Assembly (NCBI RefSeq): GCF_024211255.1
Contig: NZ_JAMLDY010000002.1
Coordinates: forward strand, 1 to 64,000
Reading direction: 5' to 3'
Length of the DNA stretch: 64,000 bases
DNA from: Sphingomonas liriopis
GTDB lineage: Bacteria; Pseudomonadota; Alphaproteobacteria; Sphingomonadales; Sphingomonadaceae
A program made the translations under genes and the position numbers. This document shows, one piece after another, positions 27,704-36,494 of this stretch. Position 1 is the first letter of the stretch. Each line of letters starts with the position of its first letter. The notes under the pieces are model-generated. The model had not been told where the DNA came from and did no database searches. It saw nothing but the letters and a program-made list of their open reading frames with translations.

Positions 27704-28647
27704 ATCGCACCGCAGCGCATATCGTCGATCAGGCGATCGCATGGCATCTGCGCCAGGATGAGATGGCCGCGGACGACTGGGCCGCGTTCGTCGCATGGCT
27801 GGAGGCGGACGCCGCGCATGCCGAGGCGTTCGATGCGATCGCCGTGCAGGACCGGCTGATCGCGCAAGTCCCGTTCCCGGCCGAGGCACCGGCGATCGTC
27901 GCCGCCAACGACGACCAGCCGCGACGCTGGTGGCCGCTCGCCGGCGGGGCCGCGATCGCGGCGGCGCTGGCCCTGTGGCTGGTACCGGTCGCGACCGCGC
28001 CGCGGCTGGCCGCCAAGACGTTCACGACCCGCGACGGCGAGCGCCGCGATGTGCGCCTCACCGACGGGACGCAGATCGCGATGAACGGCGGCACGACGCT
28101 GCGCCTCGATCCCGCCGATCCGCGCAGCGTCCGGCTGGAGCGCGGCGAGGTGACGTTGCACGTCGTCCACGACGCCGCGCATCCGTTCACGCTGCGGGCC
28201 GGCGATCAGGTGATCCGCGACATGGGGACGACGTTCGACGTCACCCGCGGCGACGGCGGGCTGTCGGTCGCGGTCGCCGAAGGATCGGTGCTGTTCCAGC
28301 CCGATGGCGCGGCGGTTACGCTGGCGGCGGGACAGGCGCTGACGATGACGCGCGGCGGGCGGATCGTCCGCGGCACGATCGCGCCCGAAGCGGTCGGCGG
28401 CTGGCGCGACGGCCTGCTCGGCTTCGATGCCGCGCCGGTCGCGGAGGTCGCCGCTGCCTTGCGCCACCGCTACGGGATCGATGTCAGACTCGCCGGCGAC
28501 TTGTCGAAACGGCCGTTTACCGGCATGGTCCACGTCACGGGGGCTGCCGATCGCGACATACCGCATCTGGCCGATCTGATCGGGGCGACATGGCGGCGTG
28601 ACGGCGAAGGGTGGGTATTGGCGGAGCGCGCGAACCCCGCGCCTTAG
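27700..28647 (+). CDS. FecR-family anti-sigma/signal relay protein
   Basis: A 315-residue inner-membrane protein. The cytoplasmic N-terminus (residues about 5-70, QAIAWHLRQDEMAADDWAAF) matches the DUF4880 sigma-binding part. One membrane helix follows (about 76-95, WWPLAGGAAIAAALALWL). The periplasmic FecR domain (AKTFTTRDGERRDVRLTDGT, LERGEVTLHVVHD) is complete, and the C-terminal part (YGIDVRLAGDLSKRPFTGMV) is the region that contacts the receptor's signalling domain. The start is GTG, overlapping the sigma gene stop. It overlaps the receptor gene by about 50 nt. Confidence 0.92.
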   Translation: MNRTAAHIVDQAIAWHLRQDEMAADDWAAFVAWLEADAAHAEAFDAIAVQDRLIAQVPFPAEAPAIVAANDDQPRRWWPLAGGAAIAAALALWLVPVATAPRLAAKTFTTRDGERRDVRLTDGTQIAMNGGTTLRLDPADPRSVRLERGEVTLHVVHDAAHPFTLRAGDQVIRDMGTTFDVTRGDGGLSVAVAEGSVLFQPDGAAVTLAAGQALTMTRGGRIVRGTIAPEAVGGWRDGLLGFDAAPVAEVAAALRHRYGIDVRLAGDLSKRPFTGMVHVTGAADRDIPHLADLIGATWRRDGEGWVLAERANPAP

Positions 28648-30997
28648 GTTCGCACCGGTCCTGATCGCCCTCGCCGCCGTCACGCCGGCGGTTGCTGCGG
28701 CCGAATCGGATCGCACCGTCGCGATCGCGCTTACGCCCATGACGCTCGATCGTGCGGTGCTGGCGCTGGCCCGTGCGGGCGGCGTCGATATCGTCAGTAC
28801 CGAACCCGGCCTGCGCACCGTCCGCACCCGGCCGCTCGCCGGCCGGATGACGATCGCGCGCGCGCTCGACCGCCTGCTGGCGGACACCGGCTATCGCGCG
28901 GTGGCCGGGCGGGCGGGGGGGTATCGTATCGTCGCCACACCGCTGCGCCGGCCACGGCCGCGCCCCGTCCTGCCGCCGCCGCAGCGACCCGCGCCGGTGC
29001 CCGCCGACATCGTCGTCACCGCCAGCAAGCAGCGCGTGCCGCTGCTGCGCTATCCGGGCAGCCTGACGCTCGTCACGGGAACGCCGCGCCGCCCCGACGG
29101 CGGCACCGGCGACGTCACCGATCTCGCCCGCCAGTTGCCGATCCTGCAGAGCACGCAGCTGGGCCCCGGCCGCAACAAGGTGTTCATCCGCGGCATCGCC
29201 GACAGCAGCTTCAACGGCACCACGCAATCGACCGCCAGCGTCTATCTCGACGACGTCCAGCTCAACGCCTCGGGACCCGATCCGGGCCTGCGCCTCTACG
29301 ACATGCGGACGGTCGAGGTGATGGAGGGGCCGCAGGGGACGCTGTACGGCGCCGGGGCGATCGGCGGCGTCCTGCGGCTGACCTCGAACGCGCCCGAACT
29401 CGGCCGGGTGGCGGGATCGCTCGGCGTCGGCGTCACCACGACGCAAAGCGGCGCACCCGGTTACGATCTGGCGGGCATGGTCAACCTGCCGCTGGTCGAC
29501 GACCGGCTGGCGCTGCGCAGCGTCGTCTATGCGGTGCGCGACGGCGGATATATCGACGACCGTCGGCGCGGTGCACGCAACGTCAACCGCACCGACACCG
29601 TCGGCCTGCGACTGGCGCTGCGTGCCGATCCGGGAGACGGCTGGCGGGTCGAGACGGGCGGCGTCGCGCAGCGTATCGCATCGCGCGACGGGCAATATGC
29701 GCAGCGCGGCGACGGGCCACTGACGCGCAGCACCGCTGTCGCGCAGCCGTTCACCGACCGGTTCCTGTTCGGCCGGCTGACGATCGTCAAGGATTGGGAC
29801 AGCGGCCTGCACCTGGTGTCGGCGACCGGCGTCGCCGACTATCGCACCGACGAGGTGTTCGACGCGACCCCGCCCACCGGCCCCGCGGCGCGGACGCCGA
29901 TCCTGTATCGTCTCGACAACGACAAACTGCTGCTGTCGCAGGAATTGCGGCTGTCGCGATCGCTCGCCGATGGCCGTTCCTGGCTCGCCGGGTTCAGCCT
30001 GGTCAGCGACCGGTCGATCCTGACCCGCTCGCTGCGATCGGGGGGCGAGGCGATCGACATCGTCGGGGTCAGCAACGTCACCCGTGCGGCTTCCGGTTTC
30101 GCCGAGGCGACCGCGGCGCTGGCGCCGGACCTGTCGGTCACCCTCGGCGGCCGCTACACCAGCGCCCGCGTCGATGGCGAACCGTCGAGCACGCGGCGCC
30201 CCGTCGCGTTCATCAAGGGTCGCTCGACGCAGCGCTTCGATCCCACGGTCGCGCTGTCGTACCGGATCGCACCCGATCTCGCCGCCTTCGCCCGCTACCA
30301 GACCGGGTTTCGCACCGGCGGGCTGGCGGTGGCGCAAGGGGTGGGGCGAGTGGCCAATTTCGACGCCGATTCGATCGATTTCGCGGAGGTCGGCGTCCGC
30401 CGGCTGCGCCACGGCGCGACGGGGCTGGGCCTGTCGCTCAGCGGGTCCGCGGCGCGCTGGACGGGGATCCAGGCCGATCTGCTCAACCGCCGCGGACAGC
30501 CGTTCACCACCAACCTCGGCGATGCGCGCATCCAGACGGTGGAAACGTCGCTCGACTGGGTGCCGGTGCCGCGGTTCACGATCGCCGCATCGGCGCTGTA
30601 CACACACAACACCGTCTATGGCCCGATCGCCGACCAGTCGCGGCTCGACAACCGGCGGTTGCCCGAAACCCCGCCGTTCGCCGCGCATGCCGCGCTGGAT
30701 TACGCCTGGCCCGAGGGGACGGTGACGCCGCGGGTCGGCGCGACGATCGGCTATGTCGGGCGCTCGGTGCTCGGCACCGGCGATCTGCTCGACGTCAGCC
30801 AGGGCGATTACCTGCTGCTCGGCCTGTCCGCGGGGGCTCGGTGGCGCGAGCTCGACGTGACGCTGGGGCTCGACAATCTGACCAACGCCCGCGTCAACCG
30901 CTTCGCCTTCGGCAATCCGTTCGGGCTCGCGACGCGCGACCAGACGACGCCGCTGCGGCCGCGCAACCTCCGGATCGGCGTCGCGACCGCCTGGTAG
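28598..30997 (+). CDS. TonB-dependent outer-membrane receptor with STN signalling domain
   Basis: A 799-residue receptor. A signal sequence (APVLIALAAVTPAVAAA) is followed by an STN (secretin/TonB N-terminal) domain at about 45-110 that reads LDRAVLALARAGGVDIVST. A Pro-rich linker leads to the plug, which begins ADIVVTASKQRVPLL and contains GPGRNKVFIRGIADSSFNG and EVMEGPQGTLYGAGAIGGVL. The rest is a 22-strand barrel ending in aromatic-rich NLRIGVATAW. The STN domain fits the FecI/FecR pair before it (cell-surface signalling). The substrate is unknown and may be a siderophore or a polysaccharide. The GTG start lies within fecR; the first residues are uncertain. Confidence 0.92.
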   Translation: MTAKGGYWRSARTPRLRFAPVLIALAAVTPAVAAAESDRTVAIALTPMTLDRAVLALARAGGVDIVSTEPGLRTVRTRPLAGRMTIARALDRLLADTGYRAVAGRAGGYRIVATPLRRPRPRPVLPPPQRPAPVPADIVVTASKQRVPLLRYPGSLTLVTGTPRRPDGGTGDVTDLARQLPILQSTQLGPGRNKVFIRGIADSSFNGTTQSTASVYLDDVQLNASGPDPGLRLYDMRTVEVMEGPQGTLYGAGAIGGVLRLTSNAPELGRVAGSLGVGVTTTQSGAPGYDLAGMVNLPLVDDRLALRSVVYAVRDGGYIDDRRRGARNVNRTDTVGLRLALRADPGDGWRVETGGVAQRIASRDGQYAQRGDGPLTRSTAVAQPFTDRFLFGRLTIVKDWDSGLHLVSATGVADYRTDEVFDATPPTGPAARTPILYRLDNDKLLLSQELRLSRSLADGRSWLAGFSLVSDRSILTRSLRSGGEAIDIVGVSNVTRAASGFAEATAALAPDLSVTLGGRYTSARVDGEPSSTRRPVAFIKGRSTQRFDPTVALSYRIAPDLAAFARYQTGFRTGGLAVAQGVGRVANFDADSIDFAEVGVRRLRHGATGLGLSLSGSAARWTGIQADLLNRRGQPFTTNLGDARIQTVETSLDWVPVPRFTIAASALYTHNTVYGPIADQSRLDNRRLPETPPFAAHAALDYAWPEGTVTPRVGATIGYVGRSVLGTGDLLDVSQGDYLLLGLSAGARWRELDVTLGLDNLTNARVNRFAFGNPFGLATRDQTTPLRPRNLRIGVATAW

Positions 30998-31000
30998 TCA

Positions 31001-31192
31001 GAGTCTGTTTGGAAATGCGCTGCAGGCGCATTTCGGCGGTGCCGGCCCGCTCCCCCTCCCGGCCACCCACACGGTATCCTGATGGGCGGCCGACGGGTCC
31101 CAGCAAAGTAATACTTTGCTGGGCGCCCTCGGGAGGGGGAGCGGGCCGGCACCGCTTGAAATTGGCTTTTTCGCCAATTTCCAAACAGGCTC
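31001..31192. repeat. 192-bp compound inverted element
   Basis: The element fills the gap between the converging stop codons of the receptor and VWA genes. Outer arms GAGTCTGTTTGGAAAT and ATTTCCAAACAGGCTC match at 15 of 16 bases. Next come small hairpins (ATGCGC/GCGCAT on the left, AATTGGC-GAAAAA-GCCAATT on the right). Then a perfect 25-nt pair built on GGTGCCGGCCCGCTCCCC. A perfect palindrome CCCAGCAAAGTA-A-TACTT... lies in the centre. It could be a bidirectional terminator or a small non-autonomous mobile element. Confidence 0.8.
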
Positions 31193-32371
31193 TCAGCGCT
31201 TGCGGGTCAGCTCGCGCATCGCCTCGTCGAGTCCTGCCAGCGTCAGCGGGTACATGCGATCGCTCATCAGCTCCCGGAAGGTACGGATCGACTGGCTGTA
31301 GCCCCATTGCCCCTCGGGGAGCGGATTGAGCCACACCGCGGCGGGATAGGTGTTGGTCAGCCGCTGCATCCACACCGCGCCCGCCTCCTCGTTGAAATGC
31401 TCGACCGAGCCGCCGGGATGCGTGATCTCGTACGGGCTCATCGACGCATCGCCGACGAAGACCAGCTTATAGTCGTGGCCGAATTTATGCAGCACGTCCC
31501 ACATCGGCGTGCGTTCGGCGAAGCGGCGGCGATTGTCCTTCCACACGCCCTCGTACGGGCAATTGTGGAAATAGAAGAATTCGAGGTTCTTGAATTCGGC
31601 GGTAGCCGCGCTGAACAATTCCTCGCACAGCTTGACCCACGGGTCCATCGACCCGCCGACGTCGAGGAACAGCAGCAATTTCACCGCATTGCGCCGTTCG
31701 GGCCGCATGCGGATGTCGAGCCAGCCGGCGCGCGCGGTGCCGTCGATCGTCCCCTCGACGTCGAGTTCGTCCGCCGCCCCTTCGCGCGCGAAGCGGCGCA
31801 GGCGGCGCAGCGCCACCTTGATGTTGCGCGTACCGAGCTCGCGGGTCGAATCGAGGTTCTTGAATTCGCGCTGGTCCCAGACCTTGATCGCGCGACCGTG
31901 CTTGCTCTCGCCGCCGATGCGCACGCCCTCGGGATTGTAGCCCGAATTGCCATAGGGGCTGGTGCCGCCGGTGCCGATCCACTTGCTGCCGCCCTGATGC
32001 CGGCCCTCCTGCTCGGCGAGCCGCTCTTTCAGCGTCTCCATGATCTCGTCCCACGAGCCGAGCGACTGGATTCGCTCCATCTCTTCCGGAGTCAGATACT
32101 TCTCGGCGACGGCTTTCAGCCAGTCGGCGGGCAGCTCGGTCGCCTGCGTGCCATAGGTGGTGGCGATACCGCGGAAGACCTTGGCGAAGACCTGGTCGAA
32201 GCGGTCGAGCAGGCCTTCGTCCTTCACGTAGGTCGCGCGGGCGAGATAATAGAAGGCCTCGGGCGTTGCGTCGATCACCTCGGCGTCGAGCGCCTCGAGC
32301 AGGATCAGATGCTCCTTCAGGCTGGCGGGGATGCCGGCGGCGCGCAGCTCGTCGAGGAAGTTCAGGAACAT
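31193..32371 (-). CDS. VWA-domain (CoxE-like) protein
   Basis: A 392-residue cytoplasmic protein. The N-terminal 170 residues are helical (FLNFLDELRAAGIPASLKEH) with a Gly-rich middle (GGSKWIGTGGTSPYGNSGYN). A von Willebrand A domain follows, with the metal-ion adhesion motif DVGGSM (family DxGxS) and a later Thr/Asp segment (LVFVGDASMSPYEI). Such proteins usually pair with a MoxR-type AAA ATPase to insert metals or remodel complexes. No MoxR gene is in the window. It may be co-transcribed with the CHAP gene 31 nt upstream. Confidence 0.85.
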   Translation of the reverse strand: MFLNFLDELRAAGIPASLKEHLILLEALDAEVIDATPEAFYYLARATYVKDEGLLDRFDQVFAKVFRGIATTYGTQATELPADWLKAVAEKYLTPEEMERIQSLGSWDEIMETLKERLAEQEGRHQGGSKWIGTGGTSPYGNSGYNPEGVRIGGESKHGRAIKVWDQREFKNLDSTRELGTRNIKVALRRLRRFAREGAADELDVEGTIDGTARAGWLDIRMRPERRNAVKLLLFLDVGGSMDPWVKLCEELFSAATAEFKNLEFFYFHNCPYEGVWKDNRRRFAERTPMWDVLHKFGHDYKLVFVGDASMSPYEITHPGGSVEHFNEEAGAVWMQRLTNTYPAAVWLNPLPEGQWGYSQSIRTFRELMSDRMYPLTLAGLDEAMRELTRKR

Positions 32372-32402
32372 GGCCTTATCTTAGGGGCGTCCCCGATGCT
32401 GT

Positions 32403-32969
32403 CTACCGCCCCGCGCCCGGGACGTAGGCGTCGATCAGCGCGCCGACGTAATCGGGGTTGGTGCTGGTCAGTTGCGGCGAGGGGCGGCCGCCGTAGATGA
32501 AGCCCTTGACCGGATAGACGCTGCTGCCCAGCCCTTCGGATGCGCGGAACCAGACCTTGACCTCGCTCCAGTCGTTGTCGGGGGACACGTCGTACAGCGT
32601 GACGTCCTGTTCGGCGTGGCCGCGCACGCCGTTCTGGCGCGACCAATTGGCGTGGGTCAGCATCAGCACGCGCTTTTCGACGACGCGGCTGACCACCGCG
32701 ACATGGCCGAGCGGCAGGCGGCTGGTCTTGGCGAAGACGATCACCGAACCGGTACGCGGCGCATGGCCGCGGTCGTAGCGGCCGTCGGCCTGCCCCCACC
32801 ACGTCCAGGCATCGCCATAGATCTGGATGCCCGACGCGGCGCGTGCGAAGGGCACGCACTGGCCGACATAGTCGAGCAATCCCGCCGCCGCGGGCAGCGG
32901 AGCGGCAACCAGCGTTGCCCCGAATGTTGCAGCGGCCCACATGCCGCATCTGGGAAGAAAGCCCCGCAT
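32403..32969 (-). CDS. Exported CHAP-domain peptidase/amidase
   Basis: A 188-residue protein with a signal sequence (CGMWAAATFGATLVAAPLPA, cleavage near AAAG). The CHAP domain has its catalytic Cys in VGQCVPFARAASGIQIYGDA and its His in RLPLGHVAVVSRVVEKRVLM. Asn in LTHANWSRQNG is the likely third catalytic residue. CHAP enzymes cut peptidoglycan cross-bridges or stem peptides. No binding domain is attached, so it may act on the organism's own wall. The ATG lies in the loop of a CCCCG/CGGGG hairpin, and no ribosome-binding site is obvious. Confidence 0.85.
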   Translation of the reverse strand: MRGFLPRCGMWAAATFGATLVAAPLPAAAGLLDYVGQCVPFARAASGIQIYGDAWTWWGQADGRYDRGHAPRTGSVIVFAKTSRLPLGHVAVVSRVVEKRVLMLTHANWSRQNGVRGHAEQDVTLYDVSPDNDWSEVKVWFRASEGLGSSVYPVKGFIYGGRPSPQLTSTNPDYVGALIDAYVPGAGR

Positions 32970-33035
32970 TCATCGGGGTTTATCCGCGGCACGATGACCA
33001 GTCGGTTGGCGAGCATGGTTAAACAGACATGAAAA

Positions 33036-33051
33036 CGGCAAATATTTGCCG
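33036..33051. promoter_or_regulatory. Perfect 16-bp palindrome upstream of CHAP and smpB genes
   Basis: CGGCAAATATTTGCCG is identical to its reverse complement. It lies in the gap between the divergent CHAP (minus) and smpB (plus) genes, 67 bp from the first and 96 bp from the second. AT-rich perfect palindromes are uncommon in this GC-rich DNA, so it is a candidate operator for a dimeric regulator. No regulator gene is adjacent. Confidence 0.55.
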
Positions 33052-33146
33052 GTCGTTTCGATGGCGCAATGGTATTGGTCGATCGTTGGCGATCCTCTTC
33101 AACGCCCGCTTCCCCTTCGCCCCGACACCTCCTACATCGCCCCTCA

Positions 33147-33629
33147 ATGTCGCGTCCCAAACCCGCCACCTTCGACAAGAAGAAGATTGTCGCCGAGAAT
33201 CGCAAGGCGCGGTTCGAGTACAGCATCGACACGGTGTACGAGGCGGGGATCGCGCTGACCGGCACCGAGGTGAAGAGCTTGCGCTTCGGCGAGGGCAGCA
33301 TCGCGGAAAGCTATGCCGAGGTACGCGACGGCATCGTCTGGCTGGTCAACGCCAATGTCCCCGAATTCAGCCACGGCAACCGCTTCAACCACGAGGCCAA
33401 GCGCCCGCGCCGCTTGCTGCTGCACGAGCGCGAGATCAACAAGCTGCACGGTGCGGTCGCGCGCGAGGGCATGACGCTGGTGCCGCTCAGCGTCTATTTC
33501 AACGGTCGTGGCCGCGCGAAGGTCGAGCTGGCGCTGGCGAAGGGCCGCAAGGACCACGACAAGCGCGCCGCGATCAAGGAGCGCGAATGGAAGCGCGAGG
33601 CCGGTCGCATCCTGCGCGACCGCGGCTGA
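33147..33629 (+). CDS. smpB: SsrA-binding protein SmpB
   Basis: A 160-residue RNA-binding protein that carries tmRNA to stalled ribosomes for trans-translation. The family blocks are [40 protein letters not shown] and [19 protein letters not shown]-like [20 protein letters not shown], with a basic C-terminal tail ([20 protein letters not shown]). The start ATG at 33147 ([10 protein letters not shown]) is the usual one. A DUF2062 gene follows 20 nt later. The tmRNA gene itself was not found in this window. Confidence 0.97.
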   Translation: MSRPKPATFDKKKIVAENRKARFEYSIDTVYEAGIALTGTEVKSLRFGEGSIAESYAEVRDGIVWLVNANVPEFSHGNRFNHEAKRPRRLLLHEREINKLHGAVAREGMTLVPLSVYFNGRGRAKVELALAKGRKDHDKRAAIKEREWKREAGRILRDRG

Positions 33630-33649
33630 CGGGGTCGAAGGCGCAACGC

Positions 33650-34201
33650 ATGTTCCAGAGAAGCGTCGCGTGGATGGCCCGCAACATGCCGACGCGCGAA
33701 TCGATGGAATCGAACCGGCTGCTGCGCCCGGTCGCGCATCGCGTGATGGAACCGGGGCTGTGGCGGTTCAACCGCCGATCGGTGCCGCGCGGCGTCGCGC
33801 TCGGCATGGTCGCAGGCTTCCTGTTCCCGGTCGCGCAGATCGCGATCGCCGCGCTCTTCGCGCTGCCGTTCCGCGCCAACGTGCCGGTAGCGGCGCTGAC
33901 CACCTTCATCACCAACCCCTTCACCACGCCGTTCCTGTGGTTCGTCGCCTACAAGATCGGCGCATGGATGCTGCACAGCGACGCAGCGGCGATCGCGCAG
34001 CCCGCGGCGGAGGCGACCGGGTGGCTGCAATGGCTGACCGGCGCGTTCGACTGGCTGTGGCGGCAGGGGCCGGCGTTCGGGCTGGGCCTGATCGTGCTGA
34101 CCGCGGCGTGCGCAGGCCTGGGCTATGCGTTGAGCGCGCTTGGCTGGCGGCTGTGGATCGCGCGCAAGTGGCGGCATCGCCACGCGATAAAGCCCGTTTG
34201 A
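33650..34201 (+). CDS. DUF2062-family membrane protein
   Basis: A 183-residue protein with two long hydrophobic regions. The first (about 44-70, RGVALGMVAGFLFPVAQIAI) and the family block NVPVAALTTFITNPFTTPFL define DUF2062. The last membrane span is around GPAFGLGLIVLTAACAGLGY and the C-terminus is basic. Function unknown. It follows smpB by 20 nt and is probably in the same transcript. Confidence 0.85.
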   Translation: MFQRSVAWMARNMPTRESMESNRLLRPVAHRVMEPGLWRFNRRSVPRGVALGMVAGFLFPVAQIAIAALFALPFRANVPVAALTTFITNPFTTPFLWFVAYKIGAWMLHSDAAAIAQPAAEATGWLQWLTGAFDWLWRQGPAFGLGLIVLTAACAGLGYALSALGWRLWIARKWRHRHAIKPV

Positions 34202-34277
34202 CGAGGCGTCCTAACTGGCTACAACACCGTTCATCCTGAATTTCGAATTTCCGTAGTTTTCTTCAGAAGGACCATCG

Positions 34278-36341
34278 ATGCGCAATACGGTTCTCGCCGC
34301 TTTCCTGCTCGCCTCCGCCGCATCCGGCGTCGTCTACGCCCAGAGCGGCACCAAGCCCGCCGCCACCGCACCTGCCACGCCCGGCAAGCCGCAGCTCGGC
34401 AGCTTCGGCGTCGATCTCACCGCGATGGACAAGGCCGTCGCGCCGGGTGACGATTTCTACAATTACATCAACGGTGCCTGGATGGCGCGCACCGAGATCC
34501 CCGCCGACAAGGCGAGCTGGGGCGGCTTCGGCATCCTGCGCGACCTGTCCGACACGCGCACCCGCGCGGTGATCGAGGGTGCGGCGGCGAACCCGGGCAG
34601 CGACCCCGTCTCGGCCAAGATCGGCGACACCTATGCGACGTTCATGGACGCCGCCGCGATCGAGGCGGCGGGCGCCGCGCCGCTCAAGCCCTATCTCGCG
34701 AAGATCGCCGCGATCGCCACGCCGACCGACCTCGCCAGAGCGTTCGGCGACGCGACCAAGCACGGCATCGACGTGCCGATCGGCGCCGGCGTCGAGCAGG
34801 ACCTCAAGGACAATACCGTCTATGCCGTCTACCTCGGCCAAGGCGGCCTGGGCCTGCCCGACCGCGACTATTACCTGAAGGACGACGCCAAGTTCGCCGA
34901 GGCGCGGACCAAGTACGTCACCTACATCGCCGACATGCTGCGCATGGCCGGCCAGCCCGATCCGCAAGGGTCGGCGCAGCGCATTTACGATCTCGAAAAG
35001 CAGATCGCGCAGGTCCATTGGGAGCGCGCCGAGCTGCGCCAGGTCGAGAAAAGCTACAACCCGATGCCGGTGGCGCAGCTCGCCACCGCGATGCCCGGCT
35101 TCGACTGGAAGGCGATGCTCGACACGCAGGGGTTCGCCGCGCAGACCCGCGTGATCGTCGGCCAGCCCTCGGCGCTGACCGGCACCGCCAAGATCATCGC
35201 CGCCACGCCGTTGCCGGTGTGGAAGGAATATCTGGCGTTCCACACCATCTCCAACGCCGCGCCGCTGTTGTCGTCGAACTTCGTCAACACGCAATTCGCC
35301 TTCTACGGCACGCAGCTCAACGGCACGCCCAAGCTGAAGGATCGCTGGAAGCGCGGCGTCGACCTCGTCAACGGCAGCCTCGGCGAGGCGGTCGGGCAGG
35401 TCTATGTCCAGAAGTATTTCCCGCCCGAGGCGAAGGCCAAGGCCGACGAACTGGTCCGCAACCTCATCAGTGCGATGGACGCACGGCTCGCCAAGCTCGA
35501 ATGGATGGCGCCCGAGACCAAGGTGAAGGCGCGTGCGAAGCTCGCCGCCTTCACGCCGAAGATCGGCTATCCCGACAAGTTCCGCGACTACACGAACCTG
35601 CGCGTCGTCAAGGGCGACGTGCTGGGCAACGCCGACCGCGTCGCCGAGTTCGAATACAACCGCCAGCTCAACAAGATCGGCAAGCCCGTCGACCGCAGCG
35701 AATGGTTCATGACCCCGCAGACGGTCAACGCCTATGCCAACCCGCTGATGAACGAGGTCGTCTTCCCGGCCGCGATCCTGCAGCCGCCGTTCTTCGACCC
35801 CAACGCCGATCCGGCGGTCAATTACGGCGCGATCGGCGCGGTGATCGGCCATGAGCTCAGCCACCACTTCGACGATCAGGGCCGCAAGTTCGACCCCAAG
35901 GGCAATTTCGCCGACTGGTGGACGCCCGCCGACGTCCAGCGCTTCACCGCGCTGACCGACAAGGTCGTCGCGCAATATGGCGCCTACGAACCGATCCCGG
36001 GCACGCACGTCAACGGCAAGCTGACGCTGGGCGAGAACATGGCCGATCTCGCCGGCATCAACGTCGCCTATGACGCCTACAAGCTGTCGCTGAAGGGGAA
36101 GAAGGCGCCGGTGCTCGACGGCTTCACCGGCGACCAGCGCTTCTTCATGGGCTTCGGCCAGGTCTGGCAGACCAAGGCGCGCGAGGCGGCGATCAAGAAC
36201 CAGCTGACCACCGATCCGCACACGCCGGGCCAGTGGCGCGCCTATGTCGTCCGCAACCTCGACGCCTGGTATCCGGCGTTCAGCGTCAAGCCGGGCCAGA
36301 AATACTATCTGGCGCCCGCCGATCGCATCAAGATCTGGTAA
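34278..36341 (+). CDS. M13-family metallopeptidase (neprilysin/PepO type)
   Basis: A 687-residue exported zinc peptidase. The signal sequence is MRNTVLAAFLLASAASGVVY, cleaved near AQS. The catalytic motif is HELSH in VIGHELSHHFDDQGRKFDPK. The third ligand and structural block are ENMAD in LTLGENMADLAGINVAYDAY. The C-terminal NPHTPG-like substrate-edge motif reads TTDPHTPGQWRAYVVRNLD. The length fits the family. It is likely periplasmic and cuts peptides before hydrophobic residues. AGAAGGACC precedes the ATG. A strong hairpin follows the stop. Confidence 0.93.
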   Translation: MRNTVLAAFLLASAASGVVYAQSGTKPAATAPATPGKPQLGSFGVDLTAMDKAVAPGDDFYNYINGAWMARTEIPADKASWGGFGILRDLSDTRTRAVIEGAAANPGSDPVSAKIGDTYATFMDAAAIEAAGAAPLKPYLAKIAAIATPTDLARAFGDATKHGIDVPIGAGVEQDLKDNTVYAVYLGQGGLGLPDRDYYLKDDAKFAEARTKYVTYIADMLRMAGQPDPQGSAQRIYDLEKQIAQVHWERAELRQVEKSYNPMPVAQLATAMPGFDWKAMLDTQGFAAQTRVIVGQPSALTGTAKIIAATPLPVWKEYLAFHTISNAAPLLSSNFVNTQFAFYGTQLNGTPKLKDRWKRGVDLVNGSLGEAVGQVYVQKYFPPEAKAKADELVRNLISAMDARLAKLEWMAPETKVKARAKLAAFTPKIGYPDKFRDYTNLRVVKGDVLGNADRVAEFEYNRQLNKIGKPVDRSEWFMTPQTVNAYANPLMNEVVFPAAILQPPFFDPNADPAVNYGAIGAVIGHELSHHFDDQGRKFDPKGNFADWWTPADVQRFTALTDKVVAQYGAYEPIPGTHVNGKLTLGENMADLAGINVAYDAYKLSLKGKKAPVLDGFTGDQRFFMGFGQVWQTKAREAAIKNQLTTDPHTPGQWRAYVVRNLDAWYPAFSVKPGQKYYLAPADRIKIW

Positions 36342-36349
36342 GCGAACAC

Positions 36350-36378
36350 ACGCCGTCCGCCATCCCGGCGGGCGGCGT
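36350..36378 (+). terminator. Strong hairpin after the M13 peptidase gene
   Basis: ACGCCGTCCGCC and GGCGGGCGGCGT arms (12 bp, one G-U pair) enclose ATCCC nine bases after the stop codon. No T tract follows, so it may be a terminator with help from Rho or a stabilising 3' hairpin. Confidence 0.45.
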
Positions 36379-36494
36379 CTCGACGACCGGCGGACGTGGC
36401 GCGGGAAACGCGCCCTCGTCCGCCCGGACGGCGGAGGGCCAGCGACATCAATCGCTTGACGCCACCGGCCTGTCCCCGCGATGACATCGCCAGC

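Noticed and set aside
33147-34201. tmRNA gene next to smpB
   Set aside because: The flanks have no tRNA-like domain or tag-peptide reading frame, and the region is filled by smpB and DUF2062.
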